This document shows positions 41,061 to 51,101 of a stretch of DNA of 64,000 nt, in pieces; position 1 is the stretch's first letter; every line of letters starts with the position of its first letter. The position numbers and the translations under genes are program-made. Under the pieces are notes generated by a model. The model did no database searches. It was not told where the DNA came from and saw nothing but the letters and a program-made list of their open reading frames with translations. Source of the DNA: Armatimonadota bacterium (lineage in GTDB: Bacteria; Armatimonadota; UBA5829; DSUL01); the NCBI GenBank assembly GCA_020846715.1, contig JADLDK010000018.1, positions 1 through 64,000 on the forward strand, given 5' to 3'.

Positions 41061-44000
41061 GTGAAAGAAAAGATCAGCAGATGCGGGATCGCGGCTGCGG
41101 TTACGCTGTCGCTCGCTTTGGCGTCGGCTCTTCCAGTGGCTTCACAGACCGGAGACTGGCTGAAGCACCACAAAGACCCTCAGAACTCCGCCGCGACAGC
41201 CGCGACGTACAATCCTGGCCTGAGCGATTCGGTCTCACCGGCCTGGACATTCCCCTGGCCGGAGCCAGACTCCAGTACCGTGACAGACGCTGTTCCGGGG
41301 ATTTATGACGATGAAGATGCAGGCGTTTTCGCCGCGCCCGGCTGGATTGACTCTGCGTCTCTTGGTACCCAGGCTGCGCCAAACGCCTACAAGCAGCACT
41401 ACTGGCTCACTCCAGTATGGACACCCGAAAACGGCACGGCGGCTCAGGCTCTCGTAGCGACATGGACTCTCACAGGTCTGGCTACCGGAACTTATTCTGT
41501 GGAAGTTTTTGTGCCTTCTTCTACAGATGTTGTCAACGGAACGGTGGATGTCGCCAACACCGATCATGCTACCTACACGATTATTGATGCGGGCGGTGGC
41601 AGCCACAAAGTAACCATCAGCCAGGTGAACGGCGGGCAGTGGCTACCGTTGCCCGGATCGTATCTGCTCAGCAGCTCCAGCACTGTGAGTGTCAGTGCCT
41701 GGTCGGATGCAAATGAGACCATTGGTGGGCCGCCGGACCCCACAACTCCGCCCGGAGGCTCTGGCGGTGGAGAGCTGCGCTACACGGACAAGGGCCGTTT
41801 TGTAAAAGCGGATGCCATCCGCGTTGTGCGCGACAGAGGCCGGATTTACAGCTCGCCCGCAGTTTACGCGGCAAGCGGGCTCCCTGACGGCGCTACGAAA
41901 GCTGTCGTGTTTGGTGTCACGTATAGCGACCCTTATAATCGATCGGTTGCCGGCCAGTCTGACCCTGATGCCGGGGATATATCCTGGTCCAAAATCATCG
42001 CTGTAGACGCAATTTCCGGGCCGCGCCTGCCGACCAGCGCTACCGATAGGCTCGATGAGCCACTGTGGTCTTATCCTCGCGACGCAGGCCGAGACCCTGC
42101 AGAAGGCCCCATAGCGGGCGCGATTTTCTCGTCTCCTCTGGTTGTTGACACGGGCACTCCCACTGTATATGTGGGCGCGGATGACGGCCAGATCTATGCG
42201 CTCAACGCCCTGACCGGGCGGCTTATCTGGAGTGGCCCGGGGCAGACTCAGGACGATACACAGGCGTCCAAGAGTGGCGCGTTTACGCCTGAGACGCCGG
42301 TCGGCCGGGACTTTTTTGGTCAGGGCTATCTGCATGCTCCAGCCAGCGCCAGCGGCAGCGCAAAAGTGCAGTACAGGTTTTCAGAGCTCAAGCCTTACTA
42401 TTACCAGGTGTATGCCTGGATTCCCTCACAGCCTGCGGGAGTGGAGTGGGCTCCCGACGCTCACTACAGCATTGAGTCAGGCGGCACGACTACAAAGGTG
42501 CAGGTCAATCAGGGCAGTTGCGCTACTGGAGGATCAGGGCTCTCAATCGGACCGCGATGGGTACGCGTGGGCGCTGTTCAGTTTGCGGACGGCGGCGATT
42601 TGACGGTCACGCTCACGAATGAAACCACTGCCGGACCAACAGGGTGCCGCGGTGGAGACCTTCACGTTGTGGCTGACGCTATTCGAGTTGTTCCGGAAAA
42701 TGTGGACGGCTTCGGGTACTGCTCAGCGACCCTGGCAGGCAATCGCATTATTTCGGCCAACCCGAGCGGACGGATTATTGCGCTCGAGACTCAAGGTTCC
42801 GGGAAAGCGCCGTTCTCCACGGATACGGCCTGGATTTGGCCGCGTACGCGCCAGGCTACAGGTGAGTTTGACGAACTCGGTGTCGGTGGCATGACAAACG
42901 TGCCGGCGATTGACGGGTCATCGCTGTTTTACGGAACGACGACAGGCAACTACGGAAAGCTCACCGGCATCAACTCAACCTTCCCAACTCGAGTGGACAC
43001 TTTTACGCTGCAAAAGTCCGGCGCAAATGCTGCTCCATTGCCCGACATCGGCTCCATCACTGCCGCGCCCGTGGTCTCCAGTGACAGCGTTTTCTTTGCG
43101 ACTTCCAGCGGGCATGTTTTCAAAGCGTCCAAGAACGACGGATCTGTAGAGTGGGTCTATCCAGAAGATTTTCCAACTACCGGCACGCCGCCGTTGCCCG
43201 TCGTCGTCGGATCATTCCGATATGGGAGCCCGTCGCTTGTCAAGGCCGGAAACCCTGCCAAGGATTATCTGATTGCCGGATCAGCTGACGGCTACATTCA
43301 CGAAATACCTGTGGATGGCAGCGGCGATATCGGTAAGGTCGAGATGGGCGGTCCAATCTACTCGTCGGTGGCTGCTGCGCCCGCAAACGGCGCCCAGCCG
43401 GGCGTGGCATACTTTGGTACACAGACCAGCCTCTTTCAGGGCCTTACACTGGACAAGATTACTTCAGACCGCTCCAACTACCCGAGCCGCTGGGGTTGGA
43501 GTACGTTGGCCAGCAACGTCTTTAGTTCACCGGCCATAGCCAGAGGAGTTGCGGTCAACTGGATTTATGTCGGAGGCGATGACGGCCGCCTTTACGCTTT
43601 CACAGAAAACGGCGGAGGCAGCGGAGAGGGGTCGTGGCCGGTTGGCAACCCGTACATCGGAGACGCGCCGGGCGCGCATCAGCACGAGCGCTTTACAGGC
43701 GGCTCGCCTTTCTTCGACCTTGAGATTGTCTCTTCTCAGCAGTATAACGACCCCGCAGCCTACTTCAGCAGTCTCGGACTCGATAAGGAGTCCACCAGCG
43801 TCAACCGCCGGCCGAACAGCCCGTGGGACAGCGGGCGTCTGGAGTGGGGGGACACTCTTTACATTCTGGCCTGGTCATTCCTGAACCAGGGCGCCAACGT
43901 CACCTTCCAGATGCAGAACCAGGGGCAGGGGGAGCAGGCGGGCTCTCTGCTGACGGCGTCTCAGTCAGCCAATCTCTCCTGGCCGGATCACGACATCACT

Positions 44001-47000
44001 TTGAACATTGACGGCCAGAGCTACACCGGGCGGTTCTACTATGCGAAGTTCGCCTGGACGCTCGATCCGACCAAGCTGCTGACACCCGGGGACGCCTATG
44101 TCATCAAGGGCAGCCTTACTCCCACCAAGAACACGGTTCCCTACATAGGATTTGTGCAGGCGTCCGTACCAGAGAGCGCGACTATCTCGAGCTTCGACAG
44201 CAAGCGCAACCAGGCTGAGCCGAAGAAGTTCATCATCAATCACCCGATGGCTATCGCCTTTGATCCGCGCACCACTGTGGACGGATTGTCCCACCAGGAA
44301 GCGTGGACGGGCTTGCCGGGTGCGCCTTTCCAGCCGACGCGCACGGATGCAGGGACCACTTACAACGGCGTCATGAACCGGGCTACTGTCATGCCGGCGG
44401 ACAAGACTCCGGCCAAACACGGTGGCAACACAGTTCCAGTCACTGTGGCACTTGCTGACCGCAGCGTATTAGGAATCACGCGACGGAACAATCCAACGGG
44501 AATTATCAACACGCTGCGGGCCGACCGCGGAGTGTTGCGCTGGATCAGCGCGCCGATCAATCCTCTTCCGTGGGAGATCATACCACCCGCTGATACCGTA
44601 AATATCAGCCCTGATTATCCTGATATTCCCAGCACTGCGTTCAACATTGTCAAGAAAATCGAGGGCGCCGATCCGACGCGCGGAAACGCTCACATGCTGC
44701 CCGCTGCCGCGCCGGCTACTGTCTCGGGCGAAACCCGAACGGCCACGCCTGATCCGCTGCTCCTCACCGTGGACGTGCCACGCTATCAGCCTGCCAACCG
44801 GCCGGGCTCTCCCTACGGAGACCGTGTCAACGTCTGGATTGACGCTACGGAAGGGGGAACGCGCAACGGCGTTCTGGATCTGGCCGATCAGCGCCTGCAT
44901 GGACGGCCGCTGAATGGGTCGGAAGCCTACCGTGATTTTAACTACATCATGGATGTTGCGCCGGACTTCAACATGTACGCGGAGCAGACTGTTGTAGACC
45001 TTGGAAAGCGTCCGATTGGCTTTGGGATTGGTCCTGTGAACCTCAACCCGTTGGAGGGTATGCTTCCGTTCTCCGGCGCTTATTTCCAACCTGGTGTGCC
45101 AGCGACGGATCTGTTCAAACCGTTCACGATCCGCAATGATGGCAACGTCAACGAACTAAACGTGCGTCTTGCCAAAGGCATCTATCTGTTCAGCGATCAG
45201 GTTCAGGCCATCGATCTCAACAGTGATGGTGTTCCGGATGTCGGCTTTGGTTTGTCCGGAGGCAATCTGATTTCATCGCTTGACCCCGCGTTTGATCCGC
45301 TGGGGGTTGGCGGGCCGCCGGCGTGGGCCTTGCCCAACGGTCTCGGTCACGTCATCACAAAGCCTCGTGTGGGTGACCTGGGTCCCACGACCTTTACCGT
45401 CCCCGACCGCCGGCAGCAGCAGTACATGACGGGTAGCAGCGATCTGCCGCCGCTCCCACTGGTGAGTGTTTCCCTGCCAATCGGCACTCCGTCAGGCACG
45501 TACGCTCAGGTCGTGCCGGTGTTCTCTGATCTGAATAACAACGGTATTTTGGATCTGGATCGTACGGGCCGTCCGGCTGAACCTGTAGCCTCTCCGTCCT
45601 TCCAGGTCAAGATTACGGCGCGCGAAGGGAAAATGACAGACGATCCCACCGTGGGTTCGCTGCCGAATGTGGAGAGTCCCCCCTCAGGGGCGCCCCGCTG
45701 GGGCGATGCGCAGCCAACGGCCTTCCGGCAGTGGTCGCGTTCCGGCGGTACTGTCCAGACTGGAGACCTGGGAGTAATATGGACCAGCAATCGCCAGGGG
45801 ACTAACCCGAACGCCAGCACGTCACAGCCCTGGTTCCTGTACCAGTCTGTGCTGAAGTTTGATCCGAGCGCAGGGCCGCTTGGCAGCTATGTATACGGTG
45901 GAAGCGCTCCGGCTAACCAGTGGTGGACGATGGCTGACCCGGCGGATGCTATCCCCGACCCCGGTCAAGCTGCTGCTCTTTTCGCAGACGGGCTGCCCGG
46001 CAATGTCATTGACACATCTGTCAAGTTCACCAGCCCAAGCGTCGGACAGGATCAGACGACCGGGGAAACGTGGGTTACGTTTACCGGTCAGGCGGACAAG
46101 CTGAACAACGGAGTTCGCGCAACAGAGTATCGCATCTTCTATGCGCGAATCGGTGGCAATGGCCAGATGCAGAATATCCAGAGCATACCGTCGCAGGATG
46201 CCACGACTCCCAAGGCTTCACCGCGCATTGTGCCAGTTCAGGACAATGGAACAACTCAGCTTTATGTGTTCTGGCACGCCGGGGTTGGTGGGCGCTACAA
46301 ACTGTACTACAACTTCAATCGCAACGCTGGAAGTCCGTCGGCCTGGGGTGACGACAAAGCGCTTGTGATCCCCCGTACGCTCGTTACGGCGGCCGAGCCT
46401 GTTCCGATGTTGCGCATTATGCCACCTTATGCCTTCAGCACCGGAGATACGCCCACCGCACACATTGACGTAGTTTACAGCGGCATTACCAGGACTTCCG
46501 GCAACCCGGATTTGCTGTTGACACGATATCGCCCGAGCGCCAACGACAACAACAAAATGCTGGATATCCAGCGGCTGTCGCGAGTCTACGACGAAGAGCT
46601 GCAGCGGGATACAAGCGCGGTGTCTCTGTTCTACAGTCGGCACCTGGCCTGGGTGCGTCCCACCAATGGTATGGCGCCGCCGGCGTCTGACGACGTCCCT
46701 GACTACCAGTATCCGATTATTCACGTTCTGAAGTGGAACTCATCAAACGGTAAGTACACGCCGATGTGGGTCAACTCGGCGCCCGCTCAGCTAGATTCAC
46801 AGGTGGGCGTTGTTCTCTACGATACGACAAAAGATCCGGTTCTTGGCCCTCTGTTTGGCCGGATTATCGTAGATACCTCTGCGGGGACCGTGAAGTTTGA
46901 GAAGTTACTGAGCGGCAAGGACAAGGTTCTGGTCGATTATACGCCCCAGACCTGGCGTCTGACAGCCACGACTCAGCCGGACACCTCGCCGTACAGTTTC

Positions 47001-47648
47001 ATCGAGAAGACGCAGCAGTTCACGCAGTCCAAGAACCGGCGAGACCCGAGCATTCTGCCGCCTGATTACGATCAGCCGATGGCTATTGACCGAATGTGGC
47101 TGTTCTGGCGAGAGGGTGCGGGCGCTGTGCATGCGAACACTCTTTACTACAAGACGCTGCGCCTGGGCCTGCAACTCAAGCGTTCAATAGCACTGCAGTC
47201 CGATGGCATGCCCGTTTCGCTGCAGGTGCATGAAGGCCCGAGCGGCATCTACAATGGGCCGTTCCAGTTTGACTGGGCCAACAACCGGTTGCTCTTTACG
47301 GAAGACGCGGAGAATCGTCCGATCTGGGTGGAGTATCAGGGACGTGACGGACAGGTGTACCGGGAGCCGGAGGGGTTCAGTGGTCCCCGCTTCAAAGCTT
47401 TGACATGGATTCCAGAGCAATCTGAGGCGCCGGATCAAGGGACGGTCGTTCCGGTGGATACGATGGTGAATGAGGGGCAGATTTATGCCTTTGCCGATCC
47501 GGACGGACTCAGATCGCCCGAAGATCCACGCTACAAACCGTCGCTGATATGGCTGTTCTGGACGTCCTCCAGAGCCGGAAGCTCGGATATCTTCTACCAG
47601 ACGATCAGTCCACCGCTTAGAAGTGTGACTCGCGTCTCAAAGCCGTAA
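41061..47648 (+). CDS. Giant secreted beta-propeller protein with two golvesin-like domains
   Basis: About 2,195 residues. A signal peptide (GIAAAVTLSLALASALPVASQ) opens the chain. Two regions (about 80-257 and 413-546) have the golvesin C-terminal-like pattern: a strand-rich domain ending in V-K-A-D-A-I-R-V-V or V-V-A-D-A-I-R-V-V. PQQ-type propeller blades surround them (VYVGADDGQIYALNALTGRLIWSG; WIYVGGDDGRLYAF). A later half has I-R-N-D-G-N-V-N-E-L and W-L-F-W segments. GTG 41061 gives the shortest signal peptide; TTG 41016 with GGGAG 8 nt upstream is an alternative and would overlap the previous gene. Probably a surface or pilus-tip protein; the ligand is unknown. Confidence 0.7.
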   Translation: MKEKISRCGIAAAVTLSLALASALPVASQTGDWLKHHKDPQNSAATAATYNPGLSDSVSPAWTFPWPEPDSSTVTDAVPGIYDDEDAGVFAAPGWIDSASLGTQAAPNAYKQHYWLTPVWTPENGTAAQALVATWTLTGLATGTYSVEVFVPSSTDVVNGTVDVANTDHATYTIIDAGGGSHKVTISQVNGGQWLPLPGSYLLSSSSTVSVSAWSDANETIGGPPDPTTPPGGSGGGELRYTDKGRFVKADAIRVVRDRGRIYSSPAVYAASGLPDGATKAVVFGVTYSDPYNRSVAGQSDPDAGDISWSKIIAVDAISGPRLPTSATDRLDEPLWSYPRDAGRDPAEGPIAGAIFSSPLVVDTGTPTVYVGADDGQIYALNALTGRLIWSGPGQTQDDTQASKSGAFTPETPVGRDFFGQGYLHAPASASGSAKVQYRFSELKPYYYQVYAWIPSQPAGVEWAPDAHYSIESGGTTTKVQVNQGSCATGGSGLSIGPRWVRVGAVQFADGGDLTVTLTNETTAGPTGCRGGDLHVVADAIRVVPENVDGFGYCSATLAGNRIISANPSGRIIALETQGSGKAPFSTDTAWIWPRTRQATGEFDELGVGGMTNVPAIDGSSLFYGTTTGNYGKLTGINSTFPTRVDTFTLQKSGANAAPLPDIGSITAAPVVSSDSVFFATSSGHVFKASKNDGSVEWVYPEDFPTTGTPPLPVVVGSFRYGSPSLVKAGNPAKDYLIAGSADGYIHEIPVDGSGDIGKVEMGGPIYSSVAAAPANGAQPGVAYFGTQTSLFQGLTLDKITSDRSNYPSRWGWSTLASNVFSSPAIARGVAVNWIYVGGDDGRLYAFTENGGGSGEGSWPVGNPYIGDAPGAHQHERFTGGSPFFDLEIVSSQQYNDPAAYFSSLGLDKESTSVNRRPNSPWDSGRLEWGDTLYILAWSFLNQGANVTFQMQNQGQGEQAGSLLTASQSANLSWPDHDITLNIDGQSYTGRFYYAKFAWTLDPTKLLTPGDAYVIKGSLTPTKNTVPYIGFVQASVPESATISSFDSKRNQAEPKKFIINHPMAIAFDPRTTVDGLSHQEAWTGLPGAPFQPTRTDAGTTYNGVMNRATVMPADKTPAKHGGNTVPVTVALADRSVLGITRRNNPTGIINTLRADRGVLRWISAPINPLPWEIIPPADTVNISPDYPDIPSTAFNIVKKIEGADPTRGNAHMLPAAAPATVSGETRTATPDPLLLTVDVPRYQPANRPGSPYGDRVNVWIDATEGGTRNGVLDLADQRLHGRPLNGSEAYRDFNYIMDVAPDFNMYAEQTVVDLGKRPIGFGIGPVNLNPLEGMLPFSGAYFQPGVPATDLFKPFTIRNDGNVNELNVRLAKGIYLFSDQVQAIDLNSDGVPDVGFGLSGGNLISSLDPAFDPLGVGGPPAWALPNGLGHVITKPRVGDLGPTTFTVPDRRQQQYMTGSSDLPPLPLVSVSLPIGTPSGTYAQVVPVFSDLNNNGILDLDRTGRPAEPVASPSFQVKITAREGKMTDDPTVGSLPNVESPPSGAPRWGDAQPTAFRQWSRSGGTVQTGDLGVIWTSNRQGTNPNASTSQPWFLYQSVLKFDPSAGPLGSYVYGGSAPANQWWTMADPADAIPDPGQAAALFADGLPGNVIDTSVKFTSPSVGQDQTTGETWVTFTGQADKLNNGVRATEYRIFYARIGGNGQMQNIQSIPSQDATTPKASPRIVPVQDNGTTQLYVFWHAGVGGRYKLYYNFNRNAGSPSAWGDDKALVIPRTLVTAAEPVPMLRIMPPYAFSTGDTPTAHIDVVYSGITRTSGNPDLLLTRYRPSANDNNKMLDIQRLSRVYDEELQRDTSAVSLFYSRHLAWVRPTNGMAPPASDDVPDYQYPIIHVLKWNSSNGKYTPMWVNSAPAQLDSQVGVVLYDTTKDPVLGPLFGRIIVDTSAGTVKFEKLLSGKDKVLVDYTPQTWRLTATTQPDTSPYSFIEKTQQFTQSKNRRDPSILPPDYDQPMAIDRMWLFWREGAGAVHANTLYYKTLRLGLQLKRSIALQSDGMPVSLQVHEGPSGIYNGPFQFDWANNRLLFTEDAENRPIWVEYQGRDGQVYREPEGFSGPRFKALTWIPEQSEAPDQGTVVPVDTMVNEGQIYAFADPDGLRSPEDPRYKPSLIWLFWTSSRAGSSDIFYQTISPPLRSVTRVSKP

Positions 47649-47773
47649 TAAACTTCTGTATTCCGTGTCTGGGCGGCAGGAAAAGACTGCACCGGGGCGC
47701 AAGTGGAGTCTGGTTTCAGGTGAGGATTGCGTTCCGGAGTTTGGCATACACCTGCGGGTAGCCGCCTGTTTCG

Positions 47774-47802
47774 TTGACAGGGGGTAGCCGTACTGCTACA
47801 CT
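47774..47802 (+). promoter_or_regulatory. Near-consensus sigma-70 promoter before pilM
   Basis: TTGACA (47774-47779), 17-bp spacer, TACACT (47797-47802), 84 bp before the pilM start. It separates pilMNOP from the minor pilin cluster. Confidence 0.8.
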
Positions 47803-47885
47803 CTCTTGCTGAACCGGCCTGCCCGGTCATTTTGCCTGCGATATGCAGGCTGCGAAAGAGTGATTTCGCTATTCAGGGATGAGGA

Positions 47886-49490
47886 TTGGCTAAGAAAACA
47901 AAGGCCTCTGGCCCGGTTGTGGGCCTGGATATTGGATCGCGCTGGATAAAGGCGGTGGAGCTGCGTCCCGGTAAAGGGGGCGCGGTGGTCACCGGCATTG
48001 GTTACGAGCCAACGCCCCAGGGCGCGATTGTCGAAGAGGCCATCCTCGATCCTTCCGCTGTCGCCGAAGCTGTGAAGCGTCTTTTTGCCAACAGCGGCAT
48101 CTCGGCAAAAAAAGTTGTAAGCAGCGTTTCCGGACAGTCCGCCGTCGTCGTGCGCGTAATCGAAGTGCCCAAAATGACTCCGCAGGAGCTTGCGGAGACT
48201 ATGAAATGGGAAGTTGAGCGCCACATTCCGTTTCCCTCCAGCGAGATCGTAATGGACTTCAAGACTCTGGAGAGGCCATCCGCTGTGCCGGGCGCTCAGA
48301 ATATGGAGGTTCTTCTGGCTGTTTGTCAGGAGGACGTCATTCGCAAGCATCTTGATACACTTACCAGTGCCAAACTCACTCCCGCTGCCATAGAAGTTGA
48401 GCCAGTGGCCGTGCCACGCTCACTCATCAACGGACATCCGGACATTGAAGCGCACGGGACAGTGGCCGTGGCGGATATTGGCAGTGAGAGTACTAAGTTC
48501 GGCATCTACGAGCAGAAGCTGCTCGTCTTCCCGCGTACTGTCCCTATTGCTACGATTAACCTCATCAGGGCAGTTGAACAGGCGCTCGGGGTAGAGGAGG
48601 GCGAGGCTGAGCGTCTCTTGCGCGAGCAGGCGTTGGTGGACATGGACCTGGTTGCTCAGGCTGGAGGCGCGGCTGCAGCGGAAGTGGAGCCGGCGGAAAC
48701 TCACTACGATCTCGGGCCGACGTATTCGACCCCCTTCTCCGACCCTCATAGAGTCGACTCAGGTGCGTCCGAGTCGGGTCCTGCTCCGCCGGTGAGCGGC
48801 TTTGATCTTGGAGATGATGAGTTTGTTGAGGCCTCACCTATCTTCGGAGAGCAGCCCGCCCAGGATGACACAGGTCTTTCTGATAGCCCGTTTGCTCCGG
48901 CAGGCGGATTTGATCTGGGCGAAGAGCCGTCGGGGTCAACTGGATCATCTGGCGGCGCGTTCGACCTTGGGGATAATCCGGATTCCCCGTCGTCTTCAGA
49001 ACCAACGGGAGATGTCTTCGATCTGGGCGACACGGATATGCGCTCGAGCGGGCCGGTCTTTGATCTGGACGATGCTTTTGCCGGCTCGCCAACTCCGGAT
49101 CTGCCCTCTGAAGCGGACGCCTCCGCTGCACCTCCTCCAACGAGCCTGGAGCCCTCACCACACTCAGATTCTACGCAGTCGCAGATTGCTCAGGCTATTG
49201 CGCCCGTCGTCGTTGAGCTTGCGACGGAAATCAGCCGCTCCCTGGATTACTACAATGCGCGCAATCCGCAGCCGGCTGATGTGCTCGTTATTTGTGGAGG
49301 TGCGGCGAAGATTCCAGGGTTGGCCGCCTATCTCGAAAGCGCTCTCGGGTTGCCGGTTCAGGTTGGCGATCCTGTTGGCAATCTGGCTCTGGAAGCAAAG
49401 CGCACCACGCCGGAAGCGCTTGCTGAAATTGCGCCGGTTTTTTCCACCAGTGTTGGTCTGGCATTGCGTGATTATGTGGGTGAGGGCTGA
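47886..49490 (+). CDS. pilM: Type IV pilus assembly protein PilM with long disordered insertion
   Basis: 534 residues instead of about 350. An actin-like cytoplasmic ATP-binding protein that binds PilN at the inner membrane. The N-terminal part (VVGLDIGSRWIKAVEL, VADIGSESTKFGIY near 195-208) and C-terminal part (VLVICGGAAKIPGL near 466) are normal. Between them, about 255-430, is a Ser/Pro/Asp-rich insertion with six [F/Y]-D-L-[G/D] motifs, starting near 274, 306, 342, 359, 378 and 392. The insertion falls between actin subdomains and is probably disordered. TTG 47886 has AGGG 7 nt upstream. The stop overlaps pilN (TGATG). Confidence 0.93.
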   Translation: MAKKTKASGPVVGLDIGSRWIKAVELRPGKGGAVVTGIGYEPTPQGAIVEEAILDPSAVAEAVKRLFANSGISAKKVVSSVSGQSAVVVRVIEVPKMTPQELAETMKWEVERHIPFPSSEIVMDFKTLERPSAVPGAQNMEVLLAVCQEDVIRKHLDTLTSAKLTPAAIEVEPVAVPRSLINGHPDIEAHGTVAVADIGSESTKFGIYEQKLLVFPRTVPIATINLIRAVEQALGVEEGEAERLLREQALVDMDLVAQAGGAAAAEVEPAETHYDLGPTYSTPFSDPHRVDSGASESGPAPPVSGFDLGDDEFVEASPIFGEQPAQDDTGLSDSPFAPAGGFDLGEEPSGSTGSSGGAFDLGDNPDSPSSSEPTGDVFDLGDTDMRSSGPVFDLDDAFAGSPTPDLPSEADASAAPPPTSLEPSPHSDSTQSQIAQAIAPVVVELATEISRSLDYYNARNPQPADVLVICGGAAKIPGLAAYLESALGLPVQVGDPVGNLALEAKRTTPEALAEIAPVFSTSVGLALRDYVGEG

Positions 49491-50233
49491 TGCTCACAAT
49501 TAACCTGATTCCCCGCTACTATTTCGAGCGTCAGGCGGTCAGAAAGCTGATGACGCTTTTTGGTGTATTGCTGCTGGTGATCGTAGTGGCGATGCTGGGT
49601 CTCATGATGCAGGTTCAAGGGAAGATCAACCAGGCGAACGAAGAGATTGCCCAGAACCAGGCCAATGCGGATAAAGCCACCCAGCTTGAGCAGCAGGCAC
49701 AGCAGGTGCGTCAGGAGATTGAGCCCACCAAGCAGAAGGTGGACTACATCAACGCGGTGATGAAGTACAACACGCAGTACCTGCCAGTGCTGCAGGGGCT
49801 TACGAAGTACACCTATCGCAACATTGAGTATTTCTCGGTGACACCAGCTTCGGACGGAGCTTCCATCACAATTCAGGGTTGGGCGCCGAGTATCGTTGAC
49901 GCAGGTCGATACCTGTTGGGTCTGTACCGGGCGACCAATCTGTTCAAAAATGTCTCTTCATTCACTGGTGTTCCCGGCTATCGTACCGGCAGTGAAGGCG
50001 GCGGAGGTAATGAGGCGGGCAACAGCTTCCTGCAGGGGACGAGGCTGGGGTTTTCGTTTAGTGCGACTCTTGTTCTGAACAAGCCGATCACGCCTCCCGC
50101 GTACGCTGGCCCCGGTGGCGCAACTCAGGCAGGGGAGGCTGGCGCTCCGGGTGGGATTCCGGGCGCAGGCGCACCACCGCCTCCCGTGGCGGGGGCAGGG
50201 CCTGTTCCTGGAGCAGAGCCTCCGGCCCCTTAG
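49490..50233 (+). CDS. pilN: Type IV pilus inner-membrane protein PilN
   Basis: 247 residues. PilN begins with the conserved INLIPRYY motif that inserts into PilM, then a transmembrane helix (about 20-42), a coiled coil (about 45-85, Q/E-rich), and a periplasmic ferredoxin-like domain. The C-terminal ~45 residues are a Pro/Gly/Ala-rich tail ending EPPAP, longer than usual. The ATG overlaps the pilM stop, so the pair is translationally coupled, matching their known interaction. Confidence 0.93.
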   Translation: MLTINLIPRYYFERQAVRKLMTLFGVLLLVIVVAMLGLMMQVQGKINQANEEIAQNQANADKATQLEQQAQQVRQEIEPTKQKVDYINAVMKYNTQYLPVLQGLTKYTYRNIEYFSVTPASDGASITIQGWAPSIVDAGRYLLGLYRATNLFKNVSSFTGVPGYRTGSEGGGGNEAGNSFLQGTRLGFSFSATLVLNKPITPPAYAGPGGATQAGEAGAPGGIPGAGAPPPPVAGAGPVPGAEPPAP

Positions 50234-50253
50234 CACAGTAACAGTTTTGATTC

Positions 50254-51036
50254 ATGCTAGATAAGCTCACAAAATTACAGGTCATCATCGTTGGTGTGGT
50301 GCTCTCGCTCATCATCGGGGTGGGGATGTTTTTCCTGCTGGTGCGGCCCCGGATGGAGAAATTTACGCAGGTTGACAAACAGCGTCAAGAGGTGGTGGCC
50401 AAAGCCGCGGAGCTTCCGCTGCGCCAGCGGGAACTTGAGCAGGCCGAGCGGGACAGACTGCAGGCACAGCTTGACTACCGCAAATACGAACTCAGCAAGA
50501 TGCCTGAGATCTCTTTTGCGGATCGGACGCAGGGCATGATTGCATTGTGGCGAGAACATGCCGAAGTGCTTGGCCCCATGCTGGAGAACTGGCCCCGGCG
50601 TTTCGGCGTTGAAATGGGATCAACTGTCAGTATTCCGGCGGCAACGACCAACCCTAACAACCTGCAGGATGGGTTGATGAAGATACATATCGGGTCCATC
50701 TCGGTGCAGGGGGACTTTTACGACATCATGCGCAGTATAGAAGGGTGGAACCGTTTCGGCAGGCTGGTGCAGGTCGGCCCGGTCACTCTCTCGGGAGTCA
50801 GTCCCAATCTGACCGGGTCATACGATCTCACAGTTCTGTGGTTTCCGAGGGGCACTGCTGGCGCGCAGGTTGCTATGGCGCCAGCGGCTGGCGCTCAGGA
50901 TCAACAGGCCGGAATGGCGGGCGGTGCGCCGATGCCGCCACCCGCGAGTCCAATGGGCGCTCAGCCTGCGCCGGTTATGACTCCACCGGCTCCGCAGATG
51001 GCGCAACCGGGCGCGCCGGTGCCTCCCGCGCCTTAG
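50254..51036 (+). CDS. pilO: Type IV pilus inner-membrane protein PilO
   Basis: 260 residues: a short cytoplasmic start, one transmembrane helix (about 9-30), a coiled coil (about 35-75), and a periplasmic PilO-type domain with IGSISVQGDFYDIMRSIEGW near 150-170. After residue 200 the tail is Pro/Ala/Met-rich and ends VPPAP. PilO dimerises with PilN to form the periplasmic cage below the secretin. It lies 20 bp after pilN. Confidence 0.9.
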   Translation: MLDKLTKLQVIIVGVVLSLIIGVGMFFLLVRPRMEKFTQVDKQRQEVVAKAAELPLRQRELEQAERDRLQAQLDYRKYELSKMPEISFADRTQGMIALWREHAEVLGPMLENWPRRFGVEMGSTVSIPAATTNPNNLQDGLMKIHIGSISVQGDFYDIMRSIEGWNRFGRLVQVGPVTLSGVSPNLTGSYDLTVLWFPRGTAGAQVAMAPAAGAQDQQAGMAGGAPMPPPASPMGAQPAPVMTPPAPQMAQPGAPVPPAP

Positions 51037-51101
51037 CGTAATTATTGTAGTGTCGCGGCCGAAAGTTTCAGTCGCGTTTGGAAGGTTGACTTCAGGATTT
51101 T

